Assembly: GCA_963942565.1 (NCBI GenBank)
Contig: OZ012686.1
Span: 58,247,987-58,311,986, forward strand
Length of the DNA: 64,000 bases
Source of the DNA: Maea johnstoni
Taxonomy: Eukaryota > Annelida > Polychaeta > Spionida > Magelonidae
Reading direction: 5' to 3'
Part shown: positions 13,433 through 26,468 of the stretch, piece by piece
Numbering within the stretch: the stretch's first letter is position 1
Layout: the number at the start of each line of letters is the position of its first letter
The notes under the pieces: model-generated
Databases searched by the model: none
What the model was told of the DNA's origin: nothing
What the model saw: the letters and a program-made list of their open reading frames with translations, nothing else
Program-made: the position numbers and the translations under genes

Positions 13433-13631
13433 TGTATTTTGTTCTATTTTCGATACAGTGTTCACCAATAATTTATGTGTCTATTTTATTGAAAATTGAG
13501 AAAGAACGTGTTCATCTCTAACATTGTTATTTTGTGTTTATATTGCACCATTTAAGATACAAAGTGTTCACCTGTAACATATGTGTTTATTTTGTTCCAT
13601 TTTAGATTCGAAATGTTCCCACGTAACATGT
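13433..13631 (+). repeat. Degenerate tandem repeat containing the exon's 3' splice site
   Basis: Four imperfect copies are visible, starting near 13433, 13478, 13535 and 13584 (periods about 45, 57 and 49). The last copy contains the pyrimidine-rich stretch, the true AG (13604-13605) and the first eight codons of the exon. The copy at 13535 matches it at roughly 36 of 46 positions, has its own AG at 13555-13556, and keeps TGTTC and GTAACAT from the coding part. The copy at 13478 keeps GAG, GTGTTCA and CTAACAT; the first keeps GATACA and GTGTTCACC but has lost the AG. The exon edge encodes conserved cysteines, so the intronic copies probably arose from it and then decayed. Confidence 0.75.
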
Positions 13632-13732
13632 CCTGACAGCGAGACAGACCCTGTGCTAGCAGAGTGCCCGTCAGACAGCTATGCTCTGCCCAAGCTACTA
13701 ACACACAATGGATGCTGTGAGGAGCCACAGGG
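13606..13732 (+). CDS. CRIM1: CRIM1-like internal coding exon (first of two)
   Basis: Internal exon of 127 nt, encoding 41 whole codons plus 2 nt at each end. It starts after TTTTAG (intron phase 1) and ends at a GG|GTAAGT donor (phase 2). The translation begins SKCSHVTCP, continues ECPSDSYALPKLL and ends NGCCEEPQ. Cysteines follow C-x4-C and a CC pair, as in the VWC-like cysteine-rich stretch of CRIM1 before its first annotated VWC domain; from memory the human protein has ACPPDSYETQVRL then DGCC in the same order. CRIM1 is a type I transmembrane protein that binds BMPs and tethers or limits them at the cell surface. This stretch would be extracellular and disulphide-bonded. The only long open frame here is the coding one. 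Other VWC proteins (kielin, chordin-like) are alternatives, but the PxDSY...GCC order favours CRIM1. The preceding exon is not visible in the window. Confidence 0.87.
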
Positions 13733-13879
13733 GTAAGTTTATCAAACTCTCTAATATCCTATTGTCTTCACTTATGTGATCTAACAACAAAAGAGATCAT
13801 TCATTAAAGTGAAGAAAATATGAAAAAAGAATTGGTGGATTTATTATCAAGTTTATATGCTGTAACAATAATTGCAACA

Positions 13880-14092
13880 GCAATGACAGTCATCATCGAC
13901 GTTGCCATCATCAACAGCATCATCCTTGTTGTTATTATCACTGTAATTATCACCGTCATCATTATCATCATCAGGAGCAGTTAAGCAGCAGCATAATGTG
14001 TTATTGTCATCAACATCATCAATATTGTCATCATTAGTGTCACCGTCATAATCACCACCACTGCCATCTGATTAATCAGTGTCATCACCAAG
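13880..14092 (+). repeat. ATC-rich imperfect trinucleotide array at the start of the 42 kb intron
   Basis: It begins about 150 nt after the donor and runs about 210 bp with CATCATCAACAGCATCATCC, TCATCATTATCATCATCAGG and related units. In the sense strand it is AUC-rich, the reverse complement of the GAU-rich array that ends the same intron at 55857. Confidence 0.8.
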
Positions 14093-15699
14093 ACTAATGT
14101 TATATTGATTTATAACCAGGAATCATTATCTTATTTTTTATTTTTTCCACTTATAGAAATATGCTAAATACCCAGACAGTTGTTAAAAATACAAGTTAAT
14201 TATCTTGGCCATCCTTCCCACATTTCTGTGTTCTATTTTTCCTCCACGGTGGTGGAGTCCTATTTACCTTTGTTTACGCCAGGTTTCCTGCACACATAGT
14301 TGTTTTCCCTGCGAGCATGTAGCAGCATTCTGCACATCCTCAGTGGGGACTCATCTGGAATTCCGACAGAAAAAGGAAGTGGGTAATTAGTAAAAATCTT
14401 TCATGAGAGCTCTCCTCGACGGGAAGAGAGAAGAAGGTGTTGAGCGACACGTTGGCTTCGGTGTCTCTCACTCTCTCAGTCCATTGGTCGCTGCTTGCGG
14501 CTGACATTTGGCGGCATGGAGGAGTGGGAGGAATTGATCACGGGACTATATGTGGAAGCGTTGAGAAGTGATGTCGTGTTTGAGGGCTCGCTGCGGAAGT
14601 CTTTGCAAGGTTTAAAGAGCAGGAGTTCAGCCTGTCGCAGTCCTAGCTTGACAGGTGCACACGTATGACCTTTGGCGGTGACGTTTCATTCGCTGCATTG
14701 TTCCCCTCTCTTCTCGGGCATGATGGGAAGGGATTGATTTAATCAGCTTTTCATTCCGGGTCATAATCCACTTGCATCATATTAAACATAATTCCTTTAA
14801 AGGTTGTTTGAAATGGATCATTTGTTTTAGCTATTGGTTGTAAATGACATCTGAAGCTAATCACTATAAACAAAATTAAGCTCTTCGCTAGATATGAATC
14901 ATAAAGATGCATTGTTGGTAGGCACAATTGGTTATTTTATGTTATTCATGGCTAGATAGTGTCATGTAGAAGTTTCATTCGCTAAACACTTCTAATCTAG
15001 TTTCAGATCCTAGCTCTCCAGGATTTGCAATATCTGTGCCATGAAGTTTATATTTAGACCAACTTGGGTCCATGACAGGACAAGTGAAACTATGTCGGGT
15101 TTTAAACTTGTAACCACAGAGTTAATTAAGCAATCATTTTTCAAACAAATGAGGGACAGTCTGTTTGCTGATCTAAGGCAGCAAGAAAAAATATGTCCTG
15201 TTTTTTCCCAACCCATGGTTGGTGCTAGGTTAAAGATGTCGACATGTACAAGGAAGACTTTTTTTCTTATGCGTTCACACTGGTTAACCACAGATTTTAT
15301 CATGTATATGTTATATCAAAGAATGCAGTGTATGTAAGCTGCTGATTCAACATTGAATCAATATTGAGAGTGTTTGATAATATTAGAAGCATTACAAGAT
15401 CAAGCAATTTTTTATACCCACCAAGTTTATTGGATTGAAATTTTTAAATGAAATCCTTATTAGTGTGTTAAAAAAGGCATGTGCCTAGCTTATTTACATT
15501 GGCCAAAAAATATTATTACAGCCTTTGTTTCTTTAATTTTGACTGAAATACCTCTTTTCTTGAAACAACTATCCTACTTCCATTCCAGAGCTAATATATT
15601 CACCACTGACACGGTCGAATGAATGATATTCTTTTTATCCATCTATCTTCGCCTGCATTAATTTCTCTCCCTCATAAATAGTTGCAATTTTGTTGAACC

Positions 15700-15905
15700 A
15701 CCTGGGTATTCTGGGGATAGACAAGTTAGAGTGATTTGATTTTTGGCTCTTCTTTTCCGCAAAGTATGGAGAAAACATCTGCACTGTTTCTTACTTCTTT
15801 GGATATTGATTGCTTTTTTATACTTTTTGGCTGATATCCCAGTTCCAGTGCCATGACCAGTCAATATTTTGGCAATGCCAGCTCTTTACCGCTGGGCTAA
15901 AAATT
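15700..15905 (-). repeat. Possible tRNA-derived SINE relic
   Basis: On the minus strand, TAGCCCAGCGGTAAAGAGC near 15880-15900 fits a tRNA/pol III box A. A box B at the expected spacing is not convincing, and no clear 3' tail is seen. Low confidence. Confidence 0.3.
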
Positions 15906-17037
15906 ACTCAAGACAAAACTTATATTTTTTACAAAATAAGCTAAATAAAAAAGTTTTTTTCTTTTTTCTGGTCCATTTAATAAGTGCAGTAGTAATAAAT
16001 GTGGTGTGCTGATGATTGCATTGAGGAAATCAAAGTGGAAGAACTGATACAATTTGCCTTGAAGGACGGTTGACAGAAAAGAAGTGTCAATAAAGTGGGA
16101 GAAAATCATCTCCTTTTTTGAAAACTTGACAGACCAATCAGCTTAAGAATTTCATTATTTGACCTAACTCTATCTGTATAGGTATCAGTCAGTTTCTATA
16201 GGCTATTTAAGGTCATTTTTGTGCAAGGTTCATTGATGTCCAAAAATACACTTTGGCATAATAAATAGTATTGTATGCTATATACCTGTAACCTATCTAA
16301 ATCTCTTTAACTCTTTATGAGCAGGCACACTGATCTACGTCTCAGCTTATTATGTCGGCTCCTCTGTTGGTGCACTGATCCCACTAATTAAAAGCACCCC
16401 CTACAGGTAGGGTAGCCATGCAAGAAAGGCTACCTGTAGTGAGGAGGGGTGTTGGGTACATAGCAGGTGTGTGAGGGTACGATGTTCGGTATGTACCCAA
16501 CCCCACCCATCATCAGTCAGACTTAGGGTTATGACGACAGGTGACGGGGCGCCTGTCAGGGGCTGACAGTGATTGGGGACCCCCAGCATGTCGGCCATTC
16601 ATCTTATGGATATATTCATCTGCTATCTCGGCCGAAAAGTAACCAGACAAAAATGTTTTCTTTGATATGCATGGCTATCACTGCTCTTCATCGTGAGGCA
16701 GGTGCCTGTCTGCTGAGGGTTAGAGACTGCAGGGTTTGAAAGTACTTATTTGTTACTAACTTTACTAAGAACCAGTAGCCTGTGAACTAACTACCTACAT
16801 ACTTATACTTTATAAAATATATTAATCTAAGAGGATCATTATAGTAGGGTATAGTATTTTGTTCGATATGTATTGTATATTGACCTGATTGTTTTTTCAC
16901 CAGCAATACTAGCATATCTGCTCGTCAATATGAAAAAATAGATAACAGTACAACAATTGGAGGAAAGGCATTGTTTGATAAGCACTGCATTTACAATGAC
17001 TGGTCATCAAGTACAGCGCAGTTTCCATTGACAGCCA

Positions 17038-17500
17038 GCAGGGTTTGAAAATAACCCATACCTACTAAGGTTCGGATGCAAAGAGATTTTTGGTATCAAT
17101 TTTTCGAAAAATATTTCGAACTATTAATCGATTCAGTTCGAGTTTTACAGCCACATGCCATATTTTTAAGGCAAACGATTTTAAACATTATTGTGCCGCG
17201 GCATGCGCCGGCACATGCAGAGGCACACATGTGGTGTACCGCGGCAATTGATGAATCGGTGCACCAAATATGGTGCAATAGATTTGTTTACTCTTGAGAG
17301 TTGACACGGAGCCGGTTCGTGTCACTTCGCAAAAGTTCTAGAGAATTTTCTATGTTTCGTATGTTTTGGCCGCGTAATTTCGCAAAATTTATTCCACATT
17401 TGAAATAATCGATTATTTCAAATGCCGTTCGAACAGGTCGAGCCGGCCTCACCTCAACCAAATGCTTGAGTTCTCGCTTAATCGTCCGACCACTAATACC
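17038..17500. mobile_element. CpG-rich palindromic block, possible non-autonomous DNA transposon
   Basis: Unlike the CpG-poor surroundings, this block has many CpGs, including paired CCGCGG sites around 17197-17246. It also has a 28-bp perfect palindrome at 17397-17424 (core GAAATAATCGATTATTTC) and repeated TTCGAA and ATCGATT motifs. It begins with CAGGGTTTGAAAATAACC, which recalls some hAT-type ends, and the related CAGGGTTTGAAA also occurs at 16732. I could not find a matching inverted end or target duplication, so class and borders are tentative. Confidence 0.35.
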
Positions 17501-19009
17501 TACTAGATAAATAAGAGATCCTACATGGTTACTTTAATTGTGTGCTACTTCCTGAGGTAGGTAGATAATTTGCAGCCTCAGTATCGGTATTCAGCACCTG
17601 GGATTAGATATTCCATTTTGGTAGTGCTTGTCTGCATTTTGCATGTTTCACCAAGCAGAGGTCTAGTTAATGTTGCTGCTTGTCTGAAGAGAACCTGTGT
17701 CTATTTGAATGGCTCGCCTAGTAGACGCCTAGATGGTCTGATAGAAATAACTTGTAAAACAGGTATTGGAATTAACAAGGCCACCTTCAAACCCAGCTGT
17801 ACTTGTCCTTGGTTCCAATGGTAACCTTAACCCCTAAGAGGTTATTTGTGTTTACAGTTCTTTCACTTTGTTATTTGATCTATTTTACAGATTATGTTAG
17901 GCCTTTGTCCCAGACAGTTTAGTAGAGAGAATTACTCTAATGAACCTCATCCTAAACATCAAGAAAAGTTCAAGAAAGATCAACTGAGATCAAAATATGT
18001 CCCCACAAATGTCTCATAAACCTGACTCATAAACTTGAAGATAAGGGATACAGAGGTTGATCAGTATTGGTGGTCCTACAAATGTCTCTTAAATTAGAGG
18101 ACCATTTATACTGACCTGAAAATAACAATGGTTATTAAGGGTAAAATGCTCAACCTTAGGTGCCCCTACAATGCCTCTTCTGATTGATCAGATAATGGGA
18201 GTAATGTGCTTTGTTTGTGAAGGTAAAGGTAGGTCAGACTTTTGATGTCACTGAAAAACTTGATCAAAAGATTTGATCAAGAAAAATGAGAAATATTTGA
18301 ATTACATTATATATCACAAATTAATTTTGAAACTAAGACGACTATCATAAATCATTGTTGTCTTGATTATTTCCCTGATGTGTTGTGTCAGCTAACCTGG
18401 TGCTGGTATAGAATGCGTGGATGGCCAGGCAGAGTCAGGGATGAATTGGTTTCATATAGTTAACTCTGCCACACAAAAAGCCTGTACAGTGCACAGCGGT
18501 ACCCTAGTGAAATATGTGACCCTGTAAAACGGTTATGAGTCTGACAGTAGTAGACTGATAGGAAGCCTGTATGGCAGAGCCGTGTTCTTGACAGCGCTGA
18601 TGTCAGCATGCATTCGTCTATGTCTGGAGACATACTCACTCCTTACAAAGCATGCCCTAACCTAGTCATGCCTAGTGCTCCTCTTCTTAGTGGCATCTCC
18701 ATCTATGATACTTTGGGAAATTACTTAAGAATATGGCATAAATTCACAATGAAGATTTCTAATTTATGTTGCAGTTAACATGTACAAACAATTTTCAAAA
18801 AAAGTACTGGCTTTTTTGTACTTCTGCAGGGAAAATGGACGACTCTATGCTTGGGTACATTAGTGATCTGGGGTTAGATGGACATTTGCTGCTGCATGTT
18901 TTGTCCTGTGCTGGAACCCAGACTCAATGCAAGCCTTATTTGGAGTGGAGAGGAGGGTAGATGATTATTGTCATGATGGACATGCAGCCCACTTCATCCC
19001 AGTTTACTG

Positions 19010-19255
19010 TCTTATTAGGAGTTCCAACTGAGACTGTATAAAACCCTGCTCAGAGCGTAGGGGAGGGTAGATTTTCGTTTCTCATAAAGAACATAGTATC
19101 CCATCTGACCCCTGCTGTTAATAGTGTCTTATCCACTGCTCAAACTGAGACTGTATAAAGCCCTGCTCAGAGGGTAGAGGAGGGTAGATTTTCTTTCTCA
19201 TAAAGAACATAGTATCCCATCTGACCCCTGCTGTTTATAGTGTCTTATCAGGTGC
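19010..19255 (+). repeat. 117-bp tandem duplication (about 2.1 copies)
   Basis: GAGACTGTATAAA...CCTGCTCAGAG...CATAAAGAACATAGTATCCC recurs with a period of 117 bp (19030 and 19147), over 90 percent identical by eye. A third copy starts with GTGTCTTATC and stops. It is a recent local duplication. Confidence 0.85.
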
Positions 19256-22200
19256 AGGGCCTCAGGTGTGCTTTTCCTCTCTATCATCAATCTTCCTATA
19301 AGTCGATGTGAAACAAAACCTTCAGGCAGATGCCCAGTGCACAGGAAATTAGATGTGTCACCAGGAAAGGTTGCCCTGTCCATTAAAAACGTCAAATCAG
19401 AAATGTGACATGAAATTGGATCGTTTCAAAATCGTCAAGCCATTTGACTATATTTATATTTAGGCATCAAAGATTATCTCAGATAAGTTATTTCTTTTAC
19501 ATTATGTGCTGGTTGTGAGATTTAACTTGAGATTACATACTTCAATGGGTTTTTTTGTTTGGTGAAAATTACTACGGTTAAGGAAAGTTTCCCATCACTT
19601 TACTTTCCGTCCATGGCCTGTCTGTTTCCAGTGTTCCATTGAGTAGCATCTGAAGTGTGTGTTTGAGTGTCACTCTGCCATCTTTCCTGAATGACGCCTG
19701 GGCCTGTGTTTGCTGATTCTCTCTTGATGAGGATGCTCCTGATTAATGCCATATCCTTTAGCAGATAGGTGGAGGGAATATGGATACATTCATGACATAT
19801 CTCATGTGGGTCTCATCATCAAATAAAATGCAAATCATCACATTTCCTTTTGTGTTAGCTGTCAACTGTCGGTGCGCTGGCCTCAGGTAGAATTGATTGT
19901 CATTTCCTCTCCATTGTGCGGCAGAAACCAAGCTGAAATGAGGGATGGGAACGCCGATGCTGTATTTGTTTTAGTGACAGGTAATGGAGTGGGATTGATG
20001 CAGATGAGTGACAGCCTTGATGTTAAGCACTTCATCATTGAATAAAACTTTAATTCATTTCAAAAGCTCAGCAGGGATTTCGACAATTACTAATGAGATT
20101 TGACAGTTTTGAGCAGTTATCCTTAAAAACACAATTTATCATTTTGATTTTGATTTTTTTTCAAATACAGGTGAACTCTTCTCATACAAATAAGGAATGA
20201 AATTGTTAATCAATAATCCCAGAGATGAAAGAAGAGAGTACTTCCATCTTGATTTATTTTCACTTTAATTATTAATTGTTTGTGATGGTATTTGTCATTT
20301 TGAACAGCTATTATAAAAGTAGCATCTCAAAGACACAACGACTCCAACATTTTACAAACATTTCCATGGGGGTCTCTTAGTTTCGAAAGCAACTTAGAGA
20401 ACCCTTAGCATTGCTAGATGTTCATGGGATGAGTTATTATTCAGTCAATAACCAGAGGGTAATGTAATTTTGGTGGGTGATGGTAGTTTGCTAAATAATA
20501 GAGTCCAGTAGGATGGGGATAAGGGGTTATTGATGCAGGACCATTTGGCACTGAGAATGAATGAAGAATATGCTGTTCTTGCGAAGTTTAACATTTACTA
20601 ATGTTTTGACCAATTCCATGGTATTTAAAGGGTCATTTGTGTAGTTGTCACACCATGAATGAAACGGGTTAACTTGTGCTAATGCCCTTCTCCCTGATTA
20701 GCTCTGAGGGGTTGTCCTGACCTGCTTTCTGGTAGAGATGAAAACATGTTTTGTTGTTTTAAAATGTTAGAAATGAATGATTAGGCACACTTAGAGTTAA
20801 GTTTCATGGCTGAACTTTTTTCAAACTCAGCCTTGTTTATTCAGGATATACTAGGTCATTGAACTCATGTTAAAAGAGTGTTTTTAACCATTCATGCTCA
20901 AAATGCCCACTGATATATGTCACCTGGTTCTAGTATGCAATTGAAAATGACAGGAATTAGGCATGAAATAACAAAAAGTTTCAAGAATTGTGATTGGTTT
21001 GATACGGATGAGCTTACACGCTTAAGTATTATTCTTAAAAAATCACTGAAATAGTTGGTTCTTTTGGTTAATACCTCAAATAAGGAGGTAATATTTAGAT
21101 GCATTGAAAATAGGATTAACCGTTCATATTCTTTTCTACTCAATGCGGTTATGAAGAAAGATGATTTTGGGGTACACTGAATATTTGATAACCTAAACAT
21201 GCTCTGAGTAGTAAAAATTTGATGAACAAAGAAAATACCTTAACCATTTTTGTTTATACCTTTGGACGACAGTATTTTTTGAAGATATTGGAAGGAGAAA
21301 TGTCATGCACAATGCAGTCAATATCTATGAAAAACCCTATTTATTAATTCATGAGGTATTATAGATAATTCATTAGGTATCATCATAGCATGCGAGCGGC
21401 ACTGTTCAAAGGGACTCTTCTGCTTGAATGAATTAAGGAAGTGAGCATTTGAGGGAGGAGATCCCTGTCTGATTCTCTATCAGCTCTCCTTCTTGACAGC
21501 CTTGAACTGAAGCCCAGAGAATCAAAACAGATGGCTTGCATGCGCTTACATATTACTGCTACAGGCTCTAATTGAAAAACTGTGTGACTTTGGCCCAGGT
21601 TTGAGGTGAGGCAGGGCCATTTCCCGAGATGTGGGAGGAATGAAACCAGAGAAATTTGGCAGAATAAATAAACCATTGCTCTCCTCACTCGCTTGCTTAA
21701 GGTAATGCCCTGGCAGGACTGTCAATGTGCATCTGTGCGCTTTGCCGTTGAAAAGGTGTCGGAGACTTTTAAGTTAAATTTCAAGGACACGGTGAGTTCA
21801 AGTCACTAGGTGCGGAACTTCTAGTGCTTGGTTCCTGTTGAAGGTTTCCTAGGGAGTAAACTCATGCACATTATAGATTATTATAGCCAGCTGGAGGCTT
21901 GATTCCTAGTCCTTTATTTCAATGAGTACTAGTATTTGGAATTGTATTTTAGTCACCTGGATCTCTTTGATTAGATTCTTTAATTACATGATTACGCTGA
22001 TTAAGCAACAAGGTCTCACGTTCAAAAAGATTTTCAGGTTTATTTAGTATTCTTTTTTCCCCAGTTTTTAACCTAATTCTTTATGCATATTACCAAAGCT
22101 TTCTTAGAGCCTTTTGATACTTTAAGAAAAATAATCATTCAGCTGCTGCCACTTAGAACACCTAAGCATTTCTTGAGACTATGCTTACATTTTCCGAATT

Positions 22201-22424
22201 ATAATTATCCTCAGTATTTTGAACATTCAGCATAAAACTTTTTACTTGTATTTCTGACTTTCAAAATCAGACATAGTACATGTATTTTGGCATTCAAAAA
22301 AAACATTCCAGATAAGCCCGGTTCAACTGTGAAAAAATGGATGTTTAAGGTCATTTGTATAAAAGCTTATGCCTGCAGGGATGGGTATTGATTTGGATTA
22401 GGATTTTCATTTATTGTCCCTTTT

Positions 22425-22545
22425 TCTGCCATACTGAGCGAGGCTATATCATGACTAGCTATTTGTTAATAGACAAGGAAACAGGAATACCCAGGGAAAA
22501 CCTCACACTAACCCCATATCATTCACGACTTCCTCACGTGACTTT
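22425..22545 (+). repeat. Dispersed repeat family 1, copy 3
   Basis: TTTTTCTGCCATA, ATCATGACTAGCTATTTG, GGAAACAGGAATACCCAGGG and CTAACCCCATATCA follow one another as in copies 1 and 2, so the alignable unit extends at least 100 bp. Confidence 0.55.
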
Positions 22546-24885
22546 AGTTGAATTCAAACCAATACAAAACAACAAAAGTATGCTGAATGCAAACCTGATG
22601 CATGATGTACTGTATGTCTGCTGCTCTCAGTTTATCTGAATCCCTGTAGACAGGATTTCCCCTTTCATTGGTGTTTTTCTGTGGCCTGATAGTCTATTAG
22701 TTGTGTGGGCTGTCATGTAAAGAGTAGTGGGGTATCTATCTCCTGCCTGTGATGAGTGGAGGCTGGTTTTCCTGCAGGAGAACACGAGTTAGATACTTAT
22801 CCTACAAATGTCAATGGCAGCAGCAACTAGCTGCATCCATCACCAGTAACCGTAGGATAGTGCTCAGAATACTGGCAAATTGTTTTAAGGGAATCAATGG
22901 AAAACAATCTTTACCTTCAATATGAACATACACAGGTTTTCTCATAAGTTTAGCCCTTATGCTAGAGTATCCTTATGCAGAAATGTGGCTTTATAATAGC
23001 CACCTTTTTGACGTACTTCACCAATAGTGTCATGCTTGAATTCAGGGACAGTTACGGAACTTGAGAGTTGTGATCTGAAGAATGTGGTAAGGGGAGGGGA
23101 TTAAGATTGGAGGGTGGGCTTTCAATTAACATCAGAGAAAAGCACATTTTGACCCAAAATCATAAATTTTATTCATGTATGCTTTTTTGTTAGAATCGTG
23201 TTAATGGCCATGAAGTCATCCCCAAAAAGTACTTTTTGAATCCTTTTTTTGCAGGATACAAACTAATTTACATTGAGAGGCCCCGTTTGGATGTTGTGTA
23301 TGTATGTAGCGTGTTGAAATATGAGGTGTATTTCTGTGTGTAGGGTATGTAAGGCATCCAGGCCCGATCCCCTCAGGTGGAGAAGCACTTTGTGTGTCAT
23401 TTCAATTACACTGGGTAATTGCTGCTACATGGCTCGAGGCCTCCAGGGGGACACCAGGCTTCTCTCTCTCTCTCAGCACTGTCCAGGGGCCAGGGGACAA
23501 CGTGTCAAGGGTCACTTAACAGGCAGGACAATCCCTCCTAGTGATAGCCTTAGAAACAATCACCATTGACTTTAAATATAGAGAGTGGTGATTTGGTTGG
23601 ATAAGCTTTGATGCATCTTTTCGGCAGTTTCTGTAAAAAAAAAATATATAGTCCATGAATTTGAATTTGGTTGGGTCTATCAATTTTGAATATGTGCATG
23701 GACATATATTTTAAAGTGTATTAAAAGTATTTATTCAATGCTGTTTATGCACATTGAATCATGTGAACTTGTCAAAATGATTTTGGATATTGAACATTTA
23801 CACATTTAGACCCTTTAGAACCTTGATTGTGTTGTTTATGAATAAGAACTTTTTATGAAATAAATCAAAGAAAAGGCATTCTTGTTATTCATTCAATATT
23901 GCTACACCCATGAGCCCAGAGTATAAGTTGATGATAATATCCCTCAAATAGCACTCATGGTATCCATTGCTCAGTAATTTTGAAAATAAAGTGAAACAGC
24001 ACAGATATGAATACATTTCATTGTAACAGTGTTTGGTCAGTATATTTTCTTATGCATTGTTGAAAGCCTTCTTGATGTGAATTTTATCTAAAGAAAACAT
24101 TTTGTCACAATTTCAGTGTTTTTTGTATTTGAAAAGTTCCGCTGTACCTCGTAAATCTTTTAGGGTGTGTTGTATATTTGTGGGGGATGCACCTGATGAC
24201 CTTTACATGATGATGTTTACATGCTGAAGGCTTGGTGCCATCGGACCAACCTGTCACCCTGCCCTTTTCATGCCAGCATCAATGCTCCCTTGTACCAAGA
24301 AGGCATGCAGAGATGACCAGATAGTTAATGTGTATGAGAAATTACAGCCATGCAGGAATGTCTGAAGCTGGTGGGTCATGATTTGTCAGCACTGATGCTC
24401 CTGACTAATTTCTGTCACTCCAGATACTGCAGGGGAAAATCAGATCAGATTGCCAAGTTTGATTGCACGAAAATAGCCAGTGGTTGCAGATAGGGCATTA
24501 TAGGGCCATTAAGGAAATCAAGGGTTTTGTGAAGGCCTGAGAGATGCAGTTGCTAAGAGAGAAGAGCTGGCATTCGGTGTTCGGTGGCTGTTGGTGTTTA
24601 GACTAGCACTTGGCCGGCCAGATAATAGAAAGTACAATGTCGGTAAAGATGGGATCTCTGGCGTTGTCCGGGGCTTGACAGGCGTACAATGGTGGCCTCC
24701 GTGTGGCTGCTTGTCAGTGTGGAGTGTTAAGAGAGGGCTGTGGACAGGCAGATGCTATCTCTCTGCTTTAGACCTCCTCTTGGGCTTCTCCTACTCCTCA
24801 TGCTGCTACCACCACTCCTCACAGCCTGCCGCTGACCCCCCAAACCCAGCACTGTGACCATGCTATCCAGAGCACCATCTAGTCA

Positions 24886-26085
24886 ACCCAACCTGTAGAA
24901 ATCCTCCAATATAGGAAACGGTTCAAACGATAATAAACATACATACCTTTTCAAAACCTTTATACCTTTATGCCACCAATGACTGGCTAACCCCCAACAA
25001 AGCTTATGACTTATGAGGTTGGTGTCCTAAGCACCCTCTTGTCAATCCAACCTCAGAAACATTGCAATAATAATACACAAGTTCAAACAAGGTAATGCTC
25101 CTACCCACCTTTTTAAACCGTTGTATTATTTGGCAGCACTGACGGGCAGACCTCCCAACCAATGCTATGACATTCCTGTCCTGAGCACCCGTCAGTCCAG
25201 TCAACCCAAACTCAGACACAGTGCAACATGTGAACAAGTTCAAACAAGGAAAAACTCCAACCCACCTTTTTAAACCTTTGTACCCTTAAGCACTATTTAC
25301 AGGCTGGCCCTCCCACAAATACTTGGTCCACTAGTCAACCCAACCTCAGATACTGTGCCATATATAAACAAGTTCAAACAAGGCAAAACTCACATATTAA
25401 AACCTTTATTCTATACCAGTACCACTGACAGGCTAATATTATACCTGGGAGACAGTCAACTTATGACAAGTTCAAATGAGGAAATACTACTACCCATCAT
25501 TCCAAAATCCCATACATCTTCTAATATACCTTCTACCTCGTACACCACTGACAGGCGGACTCCCCCCCCCCACACTCACATACAGACATACAGCAACACG
25601 TTGGCCAAGCTGTCCTGAGCATCTTCTGACCACCCAATGTGAGAAACTACAAAATATGAGCAAGAGCAAATTCGAACATGGCAAAACTTTCACCCAACTT
25701 TCAAAGCCCCTATTCTACCTTGTATCGTATACCCTTATGGCAGGCCAATACTGCAAACTGGCCATGCTGCCCTTTACTCAACCCAACCTCAGCATCAGTG
25801 CAATGTATGGACAAGTTTTAAAAACAAGGCAAACTCATACTCTGCTCTCATACTCTGCTTTCAAAGTATTCACCTTGCTTTGTACCTTGGTCCCTTATAT
25901 CACAACTTTGTTATCCCTCAATTCATTGGCCATGACCACCCACCGGTCATTTGAACATGGGAAACAACAAATGTGTGTACAAGGTCACACAAGGCAAGGC
26001 ACACTTACCTGATGACCTTTTCAAACCCCTTCTCCATGCTTACAGTACCATGTTACCAAATGGTACAACTGACAGGCTGAACCCA
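24886..26085 (+). repeat. Degenerate 135-160 bp tandem array, seven or eight units
   Basis: Units repeat GTCAACCCAACCTCAGA, then GTGCAA, ACAAGTTCAAACAAGGCAAA, ACCCACCTTTTTAAACC, and a TGACAGGCTGACC-like end. Unit starts are near 24886, 25041, 25198, 25333, 25451, 25630 and 25777. Divergence between units is high, so the array is old. The 178-codon frame at 25476-26012 lies inside it and shows no protein features. Strong strand asymmetry (C and A on +, G-poor) marks the whole block. Confidence 0.75.
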
Positions 26086-26440
26086 TCCTTGAAGAGAAAT
26101 TTAATTGAAACATTAGGAGACAGTTAATATATATTCTGTAGCTATCAGAATAAATATCTTGTATCTATGTGAAGACATCAAAAGAAATGTGATCATTTTT
26201 GGTTTTGTAACTAAGGTATCTTGGATATTGTTAATACTGAATTAAACATGCAATGAACAATAACAAAAGGTAGAAAAGTGTTAAAATGTTCCCCTGAACC
26301 TGTTTGTGGTCACAGCAGGCATTCTAGTATGACACAAAAATGTAATTAGTTTGAAAATCAGGCACATGTACCAAAACGTCTTGAATTTTGAAATCAGTGA
26401 CAAAAATTTCCTTCAAATATTTTCAAAACAATTCTTTTTT

Positions 26441-26468
26441 TAGGACCTCCTTCCTACAGGAGGTCCTA
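26441..26468. repeat. Perfect 11-bp inverted repeat (hairpin)
   Basis: Arms TAGGACCTCCT and AGGAGGTCCTA are separated by six bases. It follows a T-rich run. In eukaryotic intronic DNA it is not a terminator; it may be a footprint of a DNA element or a junction of two inverted ends. Confidence 0.6.

Noticed and set aside
15010-15337. Two opposite frames of about 98 codons each
   Set aside because: They overlap almost fully on opposite strands. I see no reverse-transcriptase or other motif, and no support for a gene.
25476-26012. 178-codon open frame, the longest in the window
   Set aside because: It lies inside the degenerate 150-bp tandem array, has no recognisable domain, and has no splice or promoter context.
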